Source: Bacillota bacterium
Lineage (GTDB): Bacteria > Bacillota > Negativicutes > Sporomusales > Sporomusaceae
Assembly (NCBI GenBank): GCA_023443285.1
Contig: JAEZVB010000082.1
Coordinates: 1 to 16,449 of the forward strand
Length of the DNA stretch: 16,449 bases
Direction: 5' to 3'
Below are positions 1 to 6,005 of the stretch, piece after piece. Positions within the stretch are counted from its first letter, which is position 1, and every line of letters begins with the position of its first letter. The translations under genes were made by a program, and so were the position numbers. The notes under the pieces were generated by a model. That model was not told the origin of the DNA. It worked only from the letters and a program-made list of their open reading frames with translations, and made no database searches.

Positions 1-1308
1 ACACTGGGATGTAAAGTGAATCAGTTCGAAACCGAGGTCATGGAAGGCCTATTTAAGGCTCGGGGCTATGAGGTCGTAGAGTTTGACCAATGTGCTGATG
101 TTTATGTCATTAATACTTGCTCTGTGACTAATCTTGGCGAGAAAAAGTCACGTCAACTTATCCGGCGGGCAAACAGACAAAATACAGAGGCAATTATTGC
201 TGTCGCTGGATGTTACTCACAAATTTCACCTGATAAAGTCTCTCGAATTTCCGGTGTCGATGTTATTGTCGGTACACAGGACAGGGCACGGATTGTTGAA
301 CTGGTAGAAGCAGCTTTTGCCAATAGCCGAACAGCTCAGGTTAATGTTGTTGCCGATATCATGAAGGCTAAGGAATTTGAAGATATACCGCTTTTCTCTA
401 CGCCTGGCCGTACAAGAGCTTTTTTAAAAATTCAGGAAGGTTGCAGTAATTTTTGTACCTATTGTATTATTCCCTATGCCCGAGGGCCACTACGTTCCCG
501 GCCGCTTGCCAGTATTGCTACCGAAACAGAAAAACTGGTGGCTGCTGGATTTAATGAAATTGTGCTTACGGGTATTCACTTGGGTGCATTTGGTCGCGAT
601 TTATCTGGTTCTGATAAAAGAATAGATATCACACTTGTTGATGCTGTGCAGACCGTGTTAGCAGCTGGTGGCCAGGGACTTATGCGCCTTAGATTAGGCT
701 CACTTGAATCAATAGAGCTTTCAGATGAGTTAATTTTATTAATGCAAACAGATAAACGTCTTTGTCATCATCTTCATTTACCACTGCAATCAGGTGATGA
801 TCAGATTTTAGCGGCAATGAACAGACACTATACGACAGCTCAATTTCGCGATTTAATTAAGAGTATAAAGGCTCAGGTACCGGGTATTGCCATTACTACT
901 GATATCATTGTAGGATTTCCCGGCGAAACTGATAAGCTATTTGAAAGCAGTCTGTCATTTATTAAGACTATAGGCTTTGCGAACATTCATGTATTTCCCT
1001 ATTCACGCCGCACTGGTACGCCAGCTGCCGACTTTTTAAATCAAATACCTGAAGACGATAAGAAAAAGCGAGTGCAACGCCTGCGGCAACTTGCTGATAG
1101 CCAGAGTAAAGAATTCTACCAATCATTTTTGTCACAAAACATGGATGTCTTGTTTGATACGGTAGAAACTAACGGCTTTATTTCTGGATTAACAGGTAAC
1201 TACGCACGGGTGTATGCAGAAGGCGGTAAAGATTATATTGGAAAAATTGTATCTGTTAAACTGGAACACTTTTTTCAAGATGGTCTATGGGGTCAAATAA
1301 GTGAATAA
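1..1308 (+). CDS. mtaB: tRNA t6A37 methylthiotransferase MtaB, 5' end cut by window
   Basis: Radical-SAM enzyme that adds a methylthio group to N6-threonylcarbamoyladenosine at position 37 of ANN-decoding tRNAs (family knowledge). The reading frame is open from base 1 and starts inside the conserved TLGCKVNQ motif, so only about 5-10 codons are missing; the GTG at 16 lies inside this motif and is not the start. 435 residues are visible. In window numbering the N-terminal UPF0004 domain supplies Cys4, Cys40 and Cys71 for one Fe-S cluster. The radical-SAM motif CxxxCxxC (GCSNFCTYC) supplies Cys148, Cys152 and Cys155 for the other. The last ~65 residues fit a TRAM RNA-binding domain. In B. subtilis the orthologue (yqeV) also lies upstream of rpsU-yqeY. 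The motif TGIHLGAFG separates it from MiaB and RimO. Confidence 0.95.
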   Translation, partial: TLGCKVNQFETEVMEGLFKARGYEVVEFDQCADVYVINTCSVTNLGEKKSRQLIRRANRQNTEAIIAVAGCYSQISPDKVSRISGVDVIVGTQDRARIVELVEAAFANSRTAQVNVVADIMKAKEFEDIPLFSTPGRTRAFLKIQEGCSNFCTYCIIPYARGPLRSRPLASIATETEKLVAAGFNEIVLTGIHLGAFGRDLSGSDKRIDITLVDAVQTVLAAGGQGLMRLRLGSLESIELSDELILLMQTDKRLCHHLHLPLQSGDDQILAAMNRHYTTAQFRDLIKSIKAQVPGIAITTDIIVGFPGETDKLFESSLSFIKTIGFANIHVFPYSRRTGTPAADFLNQIPEDDKKKRVQRLRQLADSQSKEFYQSFLSQNMDVLFDTVETNGFISGLTGNYARVYAEGGKDYIGKIVSVKLEHFFQDGLWGQISE

Positions 1309-1342
1309 ATTTCTAGAAAAACATATTTTGGGCAGGAATTTG

Positions 1343-1348
1343 TATAAT
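1343..1348 (+). promoter_or_regulatory. possible -10 element upstream of the HIT gene
   Basis: A perfect TATAAT directly preceded by TG lies 58 bases before the HIT start. I find no convincing -35 hexamer 16-18 bases upstream (the sequence there is close to AACATA), so this is a weak call. A start here would give a leader of about 50 bases. Confidence 0.3.
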
Positions 1349-1362
1349 TAAGCAGAATATTT

Positions 1363-1389
1363 TAGATAGCAAGTGTATATTACTATCTA
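1363..1389 (+). other. small inverted repeat in the HIT leader
   Basis: TAGATAG (1363-1369) is the exact reverse complement of CTATCTA (1383-1389), separated by 13 bases. The right arm ends four bases before the GGAGG ribosome binding site. It could fold into a weak leader hairpin; it is too A+T-rich to be a strong structure, and no terminator U-tract follows. Confidence 0.25.
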
Positions 1390-1406
1390 CTGCGGAGGAA
1401 ATGCCC

Positions 1407-1754
1407 ATGCAGCAGGACTGTATTTTTTGTAAAATTGCTGAAAAAACCATTCCGGTGAATGCCGTTTACGAGGATGAGCATCTTATTGCTTTCCCAGATA
1501 TAAAACCTGCGGCACCGGTTCATTTGTTGGTAATACCTAAAAAGCATATTGCCAATATTCTTGAGACAACTCCTGAAGATACTGCCTTACTTGGACATAT
1601 TTTGGCGACTATTCCCAAGATAGCGACTATTGCGGGATTAGCGGAAGACGGCTTTCGTACGGTTATCAACACCAAAGATAACGGTGGACAAACTGTTTAC
1701 CATCTCCATTTTCATATTCTGGGCGGTAGATTTATGACGTGGCCACCAGGTTAA
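1407..1754 (+). CDS. HIT family nucleotide-binding protein (HINT type)
   Basis: Histidine-triad protein of the HINT/PKC-inhibitor branch, whose members hydrolyse nucleoside phosphoramidates such as AMP-lysine (family knowledge; the substrate here is unknown). The protein is 115 residues, the usual size. The signature VYHLHFHILGGR carries His99, His101 and His103, followed by the HINT-typical C-terminal WPPG. An N-terminal CxxC (Cys5, Cys8) matches the zinc-binding pair of many bacterial members. Start choice: an ATG at 1401 lies only two bases after GGAGG (1394-1398), whereas the ATG at 1407 has a normal 8-base gap, so I use 1407. The gene sits between mtaB and rpsU and ends only a few bases before the rpsU promoter. 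Confidence 0.92.
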   Translation: MQQDCIFCKIAEKTIPVNAVYEDEHLIAFPDIKPAAPVHLLVIPKKHIANILETTPEDTALLGHILATIPKIATIAGLAEDGFRTVINTKDNGGQTVYHLHFHILGGRFMTWPPG

Positions 1755-1756
1755 TA

Positions 1757-1786
1757 TTGACAGTATTAAGCATTTTAGTGTATAAT
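1757..1786 (+). promoter_or_regulatory. sigma-A promoter of rpsU-yqeY
   Basis: Perfect -35 TTGACA (1757-1762) and perfect -10 TATAAT (1781-1786) with an 18-base spacer, starting three bases after the HIT stop codon. The transcript should start near 1793, giving a leader of about 57 bases before rpsU. Confidence 0.85.
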
Positions 1787-1790
1787 AATT

Positions 1791-1844
1791 AGGTGTATGT
1801 TATTCAAGTACACTTCCTCGTAATGGTCTAGTGGAGGGAGGGAG
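1791..1844 (+). promoter_or_regulatory. rpsU leader with two competing hairpins and a doubled ribosome binding site
   Basis: Two mutually exclusive stems can be drawn. Stem A pairs 1791-1797 with 1809-1815 (7 bp, one G-U). Stem B pairs CTTCCTC (1813-1819) with GAGGGAG (1834-1840), also 7 bp with one G-U, and covers the first of two overlapping purine-rich ribosome binding sites (1833-1838 and 1840-1844). The two stems share bases 1813-1815. This could be translational control of S21 or chance in a purine-rich leader. Confidence 0.35.
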
Positions 1845-1849
1845 ATCAG

Positions 1850-2026
1850 ATGTCTGAAGTAAAAGTAGGCAAAAATGAAACGCTTGACAGTGCACTCCGT
1901 CGTTTCAAGCGCACTTGCCAAAAAGCCGGGGTTCTCGCAGAAGTTAGAAAACGCGAGCATTATGAGAAACCGAGCGTAAAACGCAAGAAAAAATCCGAAG
2001 CAGCACGCAAACGTAAGTTTAACTAG
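1850..2026 (+). CDS. rpsU: 30S ribosomal protein bS21
   Basis: Small-subunit ribosomal protein S21, a basic 58-residue protein that sits near the anti-Shine-Dalgarno end of 16S rRNA and aids initiation. The translation begins MSEVKVGKNETLDSALRRFK and contains the family motif FKRTCQKAGVLAEVRKREHYEKPSVKRK spread over residues 19 to about 46, then a Lys/Arg-rich tail ending RKRKFN. The length is the standard one for Firmicutes. The ATG at 1850 follows the strong site GGGAG with a 5-base gap, and its own promoter lies at 1757-1786. yqeY follows 19 bases after the stop, so rpsU and yqeY are expected to form one transcript ending at the terminator near 2509-2540. This pair is conserved in many Firmicutes. 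Confidence 0.97.
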   Translation: MSEVKVGKNETLDSALRRFKRTCQKAGVLAEVRKREHYEKPSVKRKKKSEAARKRKFN

Positions 2027-2045
2027 TTTCGGAGGGATTACTTTC

Positions 2046-2495
2046 ATGTCTCTTAAAGACAAATTAACAGATGATATGAAGCAGGCTATGAAGGATAAAG
2101 AAGCTGGGAAATTACGGCTTTCAGTTATCCGTATGGTTCGTGCCAATATCAAGTATGTAGAGATTGACAAGAAAAAAGAACTTTCTGAAGAGGAAGTTCT
2201 GGATGTGCTGGCTAAAGAAGTCAAAATGCGCCGGGATTCGATGGAAGAGTTTAAAAAAGGTAATCGTCCTGACTTAGTGGAGAACCTTGAACAAGAAGTC
2301 GCCATTCTGATGCAATACCTTCCTCAACAATTAAGCGAACAAGAAGTACGGGCGTTTGTAGCTGAAGCTGTTAAAGAGTCACAAGCTGCCAGCGCCAAAG
2401 ATATGGGCAAGGTTATGGCTGTATTGATGCCAAAAGTGAAAGGGCGTGCTGATGGTAAATTAGTAAACACCATTGTGCGCGAGTTCTTAAAATAA
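2046..2495 (+). CDS. yqeY: GatB/YqeY domain protein
   Basis: Small cytoplasmic protein of 149 residues related to the C-terminal tail domain of GatB, the tRNA-dependent amidotransferase subunit that contacts tRNA. Family members are thought to bind tRNA or help in amidation, but the precise role of stand-alone YqeY is not established. The N-terminus MSLKDKLTDDMKQAMKDKEAGKLRLSVIRM (residues 1-30) and the central QYLPQQLSEQE near residues 90-100 are typical. The C-terminal segment (GKVMAVLMPKVKGRADGK) is the most conserved part of the family. The ATG is preceded by GGAGGG (2031-2036). It is the second gene of the rpsU transcript and is followed at once by an intrinsic terminator. Confidence 0.93.
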   Translation: MSLKDKLTDDMKQAMKDKEAGKLRLSVIRMVRANIKYVEIDKKKELSEEEVLDVLAKEVKMRRDSMEEFKKGNRPDLVENLEQEVAILMQYLPQQLSEQEVRAFVAEAVKESQAASAKDMGKVMAVLMPKVKGRADGKLVNTIVREFLK

Positions 2496-2508
2496 GTAGA
2501 ACTGATTT

Positions 2509-2540
2509 AAATCCGGCGTTTAAAACGCCGGATTTTAGTT
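2509..2540 (+). terminator. Rho-independent terminator of rpsU-yqeY
   Basis: A stem formed by 2509-2518 and 2526-2535, with core CCGGCG pairing CGCCGG, a small A/T loop and a T-rich tail (ATTTTAGTTTT). It begins 13 bases after the yqeY stop. Confidence 0.9.
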
Positions 2541-2563
2541 TTACTACGCTATTGTCAAGTCAA

Positions 2564-2598
2564 AAAAAATAAGACAAGCAAAGCTTGTCTTATTTTTT
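2564..2598. terminator. bidirectional intrinsic terminator
   Basis: A perfect 16-bp inverted repeat: 2564-2579 pairs with 2583-2598 around an AAA loop. The core AAGACAAGC/GCTTGTCTT is flanked by six A on the left and six T on the right, so it has a U-tract on either strand. It lies only 24 bases after the yqeY terminator. It may back that one up, or it may end a leftward transcript from the gene-free region to its right. Confidence 0.8.
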
Positions 2599-2863
2599 GA
2601 TTAGCAAGTGAAGCAGTAGAGAGAATTTAATTGCTGGAATAATTAGTGTGAATAGAGCATGATGTACATTATACGGTAGAGTATTTGTTGTGTGATTGCG
2701 ATTAGTAAATGAGTAAAAAAGAGCTGCGATTAGTAGTAGTAGTAGTACTTCGTACTTTAGTATCAATGTGCTGATATAATTTCTATAGATTAATTTGTAT
2801 TTATAATGCGTACATTACTAAGAATATTACTAGAAATACTGATACGAAAGCTTCACTGTCTAT
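2564..2863 (-). ncRNA. candidate leftward small RNA (promoter to terminator)
   Basis: On the minus strand a perfect -35 TTGACA (2898 down to 2893) is followed, after 17 bases, by a 4/6 -10 TATTGT (2875 to 2870). This predicts a start near 2863. A second possible minus-strand promoter, ATCACA-N17-TATAAT (2696-2691 and 2673-2668), would start near 2661. Either transcript would end at the bidirectional terminator 2564-2598, giving an RNA of about 300 or 100 bases. No convincing open reading frame with a ribosome binding site is seen. A Spo0A-box heptamer touches the -35 element. There is no homology evidence; this is an inference from signals only. Confidence 0.25.
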
Positions 2864-2885
2864 ATAATGACAATAACATACAACA

Positions 2886-2935
2886 TTCGACATGTCAATA
2901 GTTATTAAATAATAATAATTTTCAAACTTTCGACA
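2886..2935 (-). promoter_or_regulatory. pair of Spo0A-box heptamers
   Basis: TTCGACA occurs at 2886-2892 and 2929-2935; on the minus strand each reads TGTCGAA, an exact match to the published 0A-box core TGNCGAA. The copies have the same orientation and are 43 bases apart, close to four helical turns. The left copy abuts the minus-strand TTGACA at 2893-2898. Both lie upstream of nfeD-floA. Binding is inferred from the match only. Confidence 0.4.
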
Positions 2936-2967
2936 TGAAATATCTGTAAGTACAAACAGGAATGCTG

Positions 2968-2995
2968 TTGTTCTCTGCAGAATACTCTATATATT
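2968..2995 (+). promoter_or_regulatory. possible promoter of nfeD-floA
   Basis: TTGTTC (2968-2973, 4/6 to TTGACA) and TATATT (2990-2995) are 16 bases apart; an alternative -10, TATTAT (2992-2997), gives an 18-base spacer. A start near 3003 gives a leader of about 90 bases. No sigma-W type TGAAAC sequence is seen here, unlike the Bacillus flotillin operons. Moderate to weak call. Confidence 0.35.
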
Positions 2996-3021
2996 ATGCA
3001 ATAAGGTTTTGGCGGGTTAGG

Positions 3022-3059
3022 CGAAACTCGATTTCGGTTGCTAAGCAATATCGCGAAAT
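3022..3059 (+). other. nfeD leader with alternative hairpins
   Basis: CGAAA (3022-3026) can pair with TTTCG (3032-3036). The same TTTCG can instead pair with CGAAA (3054-3058), with an inner stem GTTGC/GCAAT (3037-3041 with 3045-3049). The two folds exclude each other. No U-tract follows, so this would not be a classical attenuator. Confidence 0.25.
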
Positions 3060-3094
3060 TTATTCAAAAATATCAAGAGGGTTGTGGTGAAGGC

Positions 3095-4399
3095 ATGCGG
3101 TTTTCCCTAGTATATAAAATAATATTGATTTTATTAGTACCTTTATTTTCCTTGCAAATTTCGGCTAGACCAGCCGCGGCTGAAAGTCGTCCAATACTTA
3201 GTGTTTCCATTAAAGGCGAAATAAATGGCGGGCAGGCTGCTCTTGTCCATAAGGCTATTGCTGATGCCCAAACCAAACAAGCTCAGGCCATTTTAGTGGA
3301 ACTTGATACTTTCGGCGGTTTAGTGGATTCGGCGGTTAGTATTCGTGATATGATCACAAGCTCACCGATACCAACCATTTGTTATATAAAAAACCGTGCT
3401 TGGTCAGCCGGAGCACTTATTGCTATTTCCCATAAACATATTGCTATTGCACCCGGCGGCAGCATTGGTGCTGCAGAACCAATACCTACTACCGAGAAGA
3501 CAGTAGCTGCCTTAAAAGCGGAATTTGCTGCAACCGCTAACAAAACCGGGCGTAATCCCCGGGTAGCTGAAGCCATGGTAGATAAATCGCTAGGTTTTCC
3601 CGGTTATGCCGAACCCGGCCAAATACTGGCTCTTACAGACTATCAGGCCGAGAAGGTGGGCTTTGCCGATATTGTGGCTGCTGACCGTGCTGCGGTACTG
3701 ACACACTTTGGTTTTGGAGGTCATGAGGTAATAGAATATACAATGGGTTGGCAGGAAAAAGCAGCTGGCTGGCTATCAGACCCAACAGTTAAATCATTTC
3801 TAATGTCAATCATATTCTTGGCGGTGCTGACAGAAATTAAAACGGCAGGATTAGGGGTAGCTGGTCTAATTGGTTTAATTGCGGCAGCTCTGTTTTTTGG
3901 CAGCCAGTGGATCACAGGTATTGCCGGTTGGTTAGAAATTATTCTCTTTTTGGGCGGTATTCTGCTTATACTATTTGAACTATACATTCCGGGTTTGGGT
4001 ATCTTTGGAGTTTGCGGTATTATTGCGATATTTGCCAGCTTATTTTTAACCTTAGGAGCAAATACTGCTGCCATTAATCTATTAGCCATTAGCTTACTGG
4101 CCTCAATTGTCATATTTTTATTATTGGTAAAACGATTGCCCTCAAGTAGACTATGGTCAAAACTAATTTTAAAAGACGCCGAGACTAAGGGTGCTGGCTT
4201 TAGTAGTAGCCTTGATTACAGTCAATACCTTGATAAAACAGGAATAACCCCTACAGGGCTACGACCTGCTGGAACCATGATAATTGATGGTGTTCAACTT
4301 GATGTAGTATCTGAGGGTCATTTTATTGAGCCTAACAAATTAGTAAAGGTGGTGAGCATAACAGGAAATCGTATTGTAGTACGAGCAGTAAATTCCTAA
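3095..4399 (+). CDS. nfeD: NfeD-type membrane-bound serine protease-like protein (long form)
   Basis: Partner protein of flotillins, 434 residues, long NfeD1b type. In order: a signal peptide (about residues 1-31, hydrophobic core IILILLVPLF, AxA-like end), then an extracytoplasmic ClpP/SppA-class protease domain (about 33-215) with VELDTFGGLVDSA and the candidate nucleophile Ser104 in AWSAGALIA. Four to five membrane segments follow (about 230-350), then a C-terminal OB-fold NfeD domain (about 375-434). The frame is open back to a TTG at 3038, but the ATG at 3095 places the signal peptide at the N-terminus, so I prefer it; its ribosome binding site is only fair. floA follows 35 bases downstream. 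This matches yqeZ-yqfA of B. subtilis. The family is known to shape flotillin assemblies; the protease substrate is unknown. Confidence 0.9.
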   Translation: MRFSLVYKIILILLVPLFSLQISARPAAAESRPILSVSIKGEINGGQAALVHKAIADAQTKQAQAILVELDTFGGLVDSAVSIRDMITSSPIPTICYIKNRAWSAGALIAISHKHIAIAPGGSIGAAEPIPTTEKTVAALKAEFAATANKTGRNPRVAEAMVDKSLGFPGYAEPGQILALTDYQAEKVGFADIVAADRAAVLTHFGFGGHEVIEYTMGWQEKAAGWLSDPTVKSFLMSIIFLAVLTEIKTAGLGVAGLIGLIAAALFFGSQWITGIAGWLEIILFLGGILLILFELYIPGLGIFGVCGIIAIFASLFLTLGANTAAINLLAISLLASIVIFLLLVKRLPSSRLWSKLILKDAETKGAGFSSSLDYSQYLDKTGITPTGLRPAGTMIIDGVQLDVVSEGHFIEPNKLVKVVSITGNRIVVRAVNS

Positions 4400-4434
4400 A
4401 TGAATATGTCTAAAATAATGGGAGGTAATATATT

Positions 4435-5436
4435 TTGTCAGCTTTAGTTGGTAGTGCTTTTTTTGTATTGCTAGTAATCGTAGGTATTAGTCTATTTCTT
4501 CATTTTGTACCCCTAGGACTCTGGATTTCAGCCTTAGCTGCCGGTGTTGATGTAGGTATTTTTACGCTTGTCGGTATGCGTCTCAGAAGGGTGCCACCTA
4601 GTAATATTGTGTTACCTTTGATTAAGGCAAATAAAGCCGGTCTTAATGTAAACGTGAATCAGCTTGAAGCCCATTATTTAGCTGGCGGCGATGTCGATAA
4701 AGTAATCGATGCTTTGATTGCTGCTCATCGTGCTGAAATTCCTTTACCGTTTGAACGTTCGGCAGCCATCGACTTAGCTGGCCGGAATGTGTTAGAAGCT
4801 GTTCAAATGAGCGTAAATCCTAAAGTCATTGAGACTCCGTTTGTTTCGGCAGTTGCTAAAAATGGTATTGAGCTTAAAGTTAAAGCAAGGGTTACCGTCA
4901 GAGCCAATATTGACAGGTTGGTAGGTGGGGCTGGCGAAGCTACCATTTTAGCCCGTGTCGGTGAAGGTATTGTTACAACAGTTGGTTCGACTGACGATCA
5001 TAAGGAAGTATTAGCAAACCCTGATCACATTTCTCGTACGGTTTTAACAAAGGGATTAGATTCCGGTACCGCCTTTGAGATTCTTTCTATTGATATTGCG
5101 GACGTAGACGTTGGCCGCAATATTGGTGCAGAACTAATGACTGATCAGGCTGAGGCAGAAAAACGGATTGCTCAGGCCAAAGCAGAAGAGCGCCGGGCAA
5201 TGGCTGTAGCCCAAGAACAAGAAATGCGAGCCTTTACGCAGGAAATGCAGGCAAAAGTTGTCGAGGCGCAAGCTGACGTACCCAAAGCGCTTGCTATTGC
5301 TTTAAAAGAAGGACGTATTGGCGTTATGGATTATTACAATATGAACAACGTATTAGCAGATACGCAAATGCGTGAAACAATTGCAAAAACCGGTCCGGTT
5401 GAAAATAATATTACGACAGATGAACCCCAAAAATAG
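4435..5436 (+). CDS. floA: flotillin-like protein FloA
   Basis: Membrane scaffold protein that forms foci in functional membrane microdomains (knowledge from B. subtilis YqfA/FloA). It has 333 residues, nearly the same length as the Bacillus protein. The N-terminus is a long hydrophobic hairpin (about residues 3-48) followed by MRLRRVPPSNIVLPLIKANKAGL (about 46-68). The SPFH/PHB domain then runs to about residue 235, and an Ala/Glu-rich coiled coil (AEKRIAQAKAEERRAMA, about 238-275) precedes the conserved end IGVMDYYNMNNVLADTQMR. Translation starts at TTG 4435, nine bases after a clear GGAGG (4421-4425). It is placed between nfeD and a small membrane protein, probably in one operon that ends at 5914. 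Confidence 0.95.
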   Translation: MSALVGSAFFVLLVIVGISLFLHFVPLGLWISALAAGVDVGIFTLVGMRLRRVPPSNIVLPLIKANKAGLNVNVNQLEAHYLAGGDVDKVIDALIAAHRAEIPLPFERSAAIDLAGRNVLEAVQMSVNPKVIETPFVSAVAKNGIELKVKARVTVRANIDRLVGGAGEATILARVGEGIVTTVGSTDDHKEVLANPDHISRTVLTKGLDSGTAFEILSIDIADVDVGRNIGAELMTDQAEAEKRIAQAKAEERRAMAVAQEQEMRAFTQEMQAKVVEAQADVPKALAIALKEGRIGVMDYYNMNNVLADTQMRETIAKTGPVENNITTDEPQK

Positions 5437-5448
5437 GCAGGTGAAGTT

Positions 5449-5838
5449 ATGGATTCGTTAATTCCGCTGCTGTTAATGCTGCTCTTGTACCTTGTACCCG
5501 AATTCTTCAAACGGCGTAAAAATCCCCAGGAATATAAATACCCTGATATTCCTGATAAGGTACCACAGCCAGTTGGCATGAAATCAGCTGAAATTAAAGT
5601 AAAATCAACTCCTACACCAGTCACCGGCTCTATTATGGAAACCCCTAAAGCCGCCTGGTCTGTTTCTCCCACGCCGACTATGGCATCATCTGAACCGATA
5701 AACGTTCCTTGCATGACAGACTCAGCTTCCCCATGGCAAGGCAAACTTTCGCCACATATAGTACAGAACGGCTTAATTTTTGCAGAAATCCTTCAACCAC
5801 CTCGTGCATATCGCCCCCTTGGGCGACGTCCGAAATAG
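5449..5838 (+). CDS. small membrane-anchored protein of unknown function next to floA
   Basis: I cannot assign a function. The 129-residue product has a short hydrophobic N-terminus (LIPLLLMLLLYLVPEFF, residues 4-20), then a basic patch KRRK, consistent with one membrane anchor and a cytoplasmic body. A Pro/Thr/Ser-rich linker (about 35-92) is probably unstructured. The C-terminus is compact and looks conserved: W95, then GKLSPHIVQNGLIFAEIL and PPRAYRP, reminiscent of a short tail seen in uncharacterised clostridial proteins. The ATG lies 12 bases after the floA stop with an AGGTGA site, so it is translated with floA. It occupies the position of yqfB in B. subtilis but does not resemble what I know of YqfB. 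A terminator follows at 5892. A role as flotillin partner is inference from position only. Confidence 0.8.
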   Translation: MDSLIPLLLMLLLYLVPEFFKRRKNPQEYKYPDIPDKVPQPVGMKSAEIKVKSTPTPVTGSIMETPKAAWSVSPTPTMASSEPINVPCMTDSASPWQGKLSPHIVQNGLIFAEILQPPRAYRPLGRRPK

Positions 5839-5891
5839 TCTCTGTCTAAATACAGTGGTGTACATGATATCCTCATGATATTAATTCTCTT

Positions 5892-5915
5892 AGCGTCCTT
5901 CGGGGCGCTTTTCTT
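5892..5915 (+). terminator. intrinsic terminator of nfeD-floA operon
   Basis: AGCGTCC (5892-5898) pairs with GGGCGCT (5903-5909), with one G-U, around a stable TTCG tetraloop. It is followed by TTTTCTT. It lies 54 bases after the small membrane protein gene. Confidence 0.88.
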
Positions 5916-6005
5916 ATGCTGTGAAAAAATCCCCAGTTTTATTTTTTTATTTTGGCACACACTAAATACACAGTAAATAATTATTTTTATAAGGGGGCAA
6001 AACAC

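Larger units (their letters stand above)
2599..3037. other. gene-free A+T-rich intergenic region
   Basis: About 440 bases with no supportable gene on either strand. It holds a TAG microsatellite (about five copies, 2731-2746), an 11-base direct repeat TGCGATTAGTA (2697-2707 and 2725-2735), and a small palindrome AGTAC-TTC-GTACT (2744-2756). Two Spo0A-like boxes, possible promoters on both strands and the first part of the nfeD leader also lie here. The base composition is clearly more A+T-rich than the flanking genes. Confidence 0.7.

Noticed and set aside
1775..2305. Long minus-strand frame opposite rpsU and yqeY
   Set aside because: Shadow of highly biased plus-strand coding; Ser-rich translation with no family features, and the plus-strand genes are certain.
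2553..2558. A second minus-strand TTGACA-like hexamer left of the bidirectional terminator
   Set aside because: No -10 at 16-18 bases (the sequence falls in the yqeY terminator arm), so no promoter is called.
2709..2774. A 21-codon frame through the TAG/GTA microsatellite (MSKKELRLVVVVV...)
   Set aside because: No ribosome binding site before the ATG, repeat-derived Val run, and far below a credible length; treated as non-coding.
3721..4113. Minus-strand frame opposite the nfeD membrane region
   Set aside because: Antisense shadow of a certain gene, with no ribosome binding site or recognisable domain.
5863..5881. Direct repeat CATGATAT twice with an 11-base period, just after the small membrane protein gene
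   Set aside because: Lies inside the 3' region before the terminator, where an operator would have no promoter to act on; likely chance in A+T-rich DNA.
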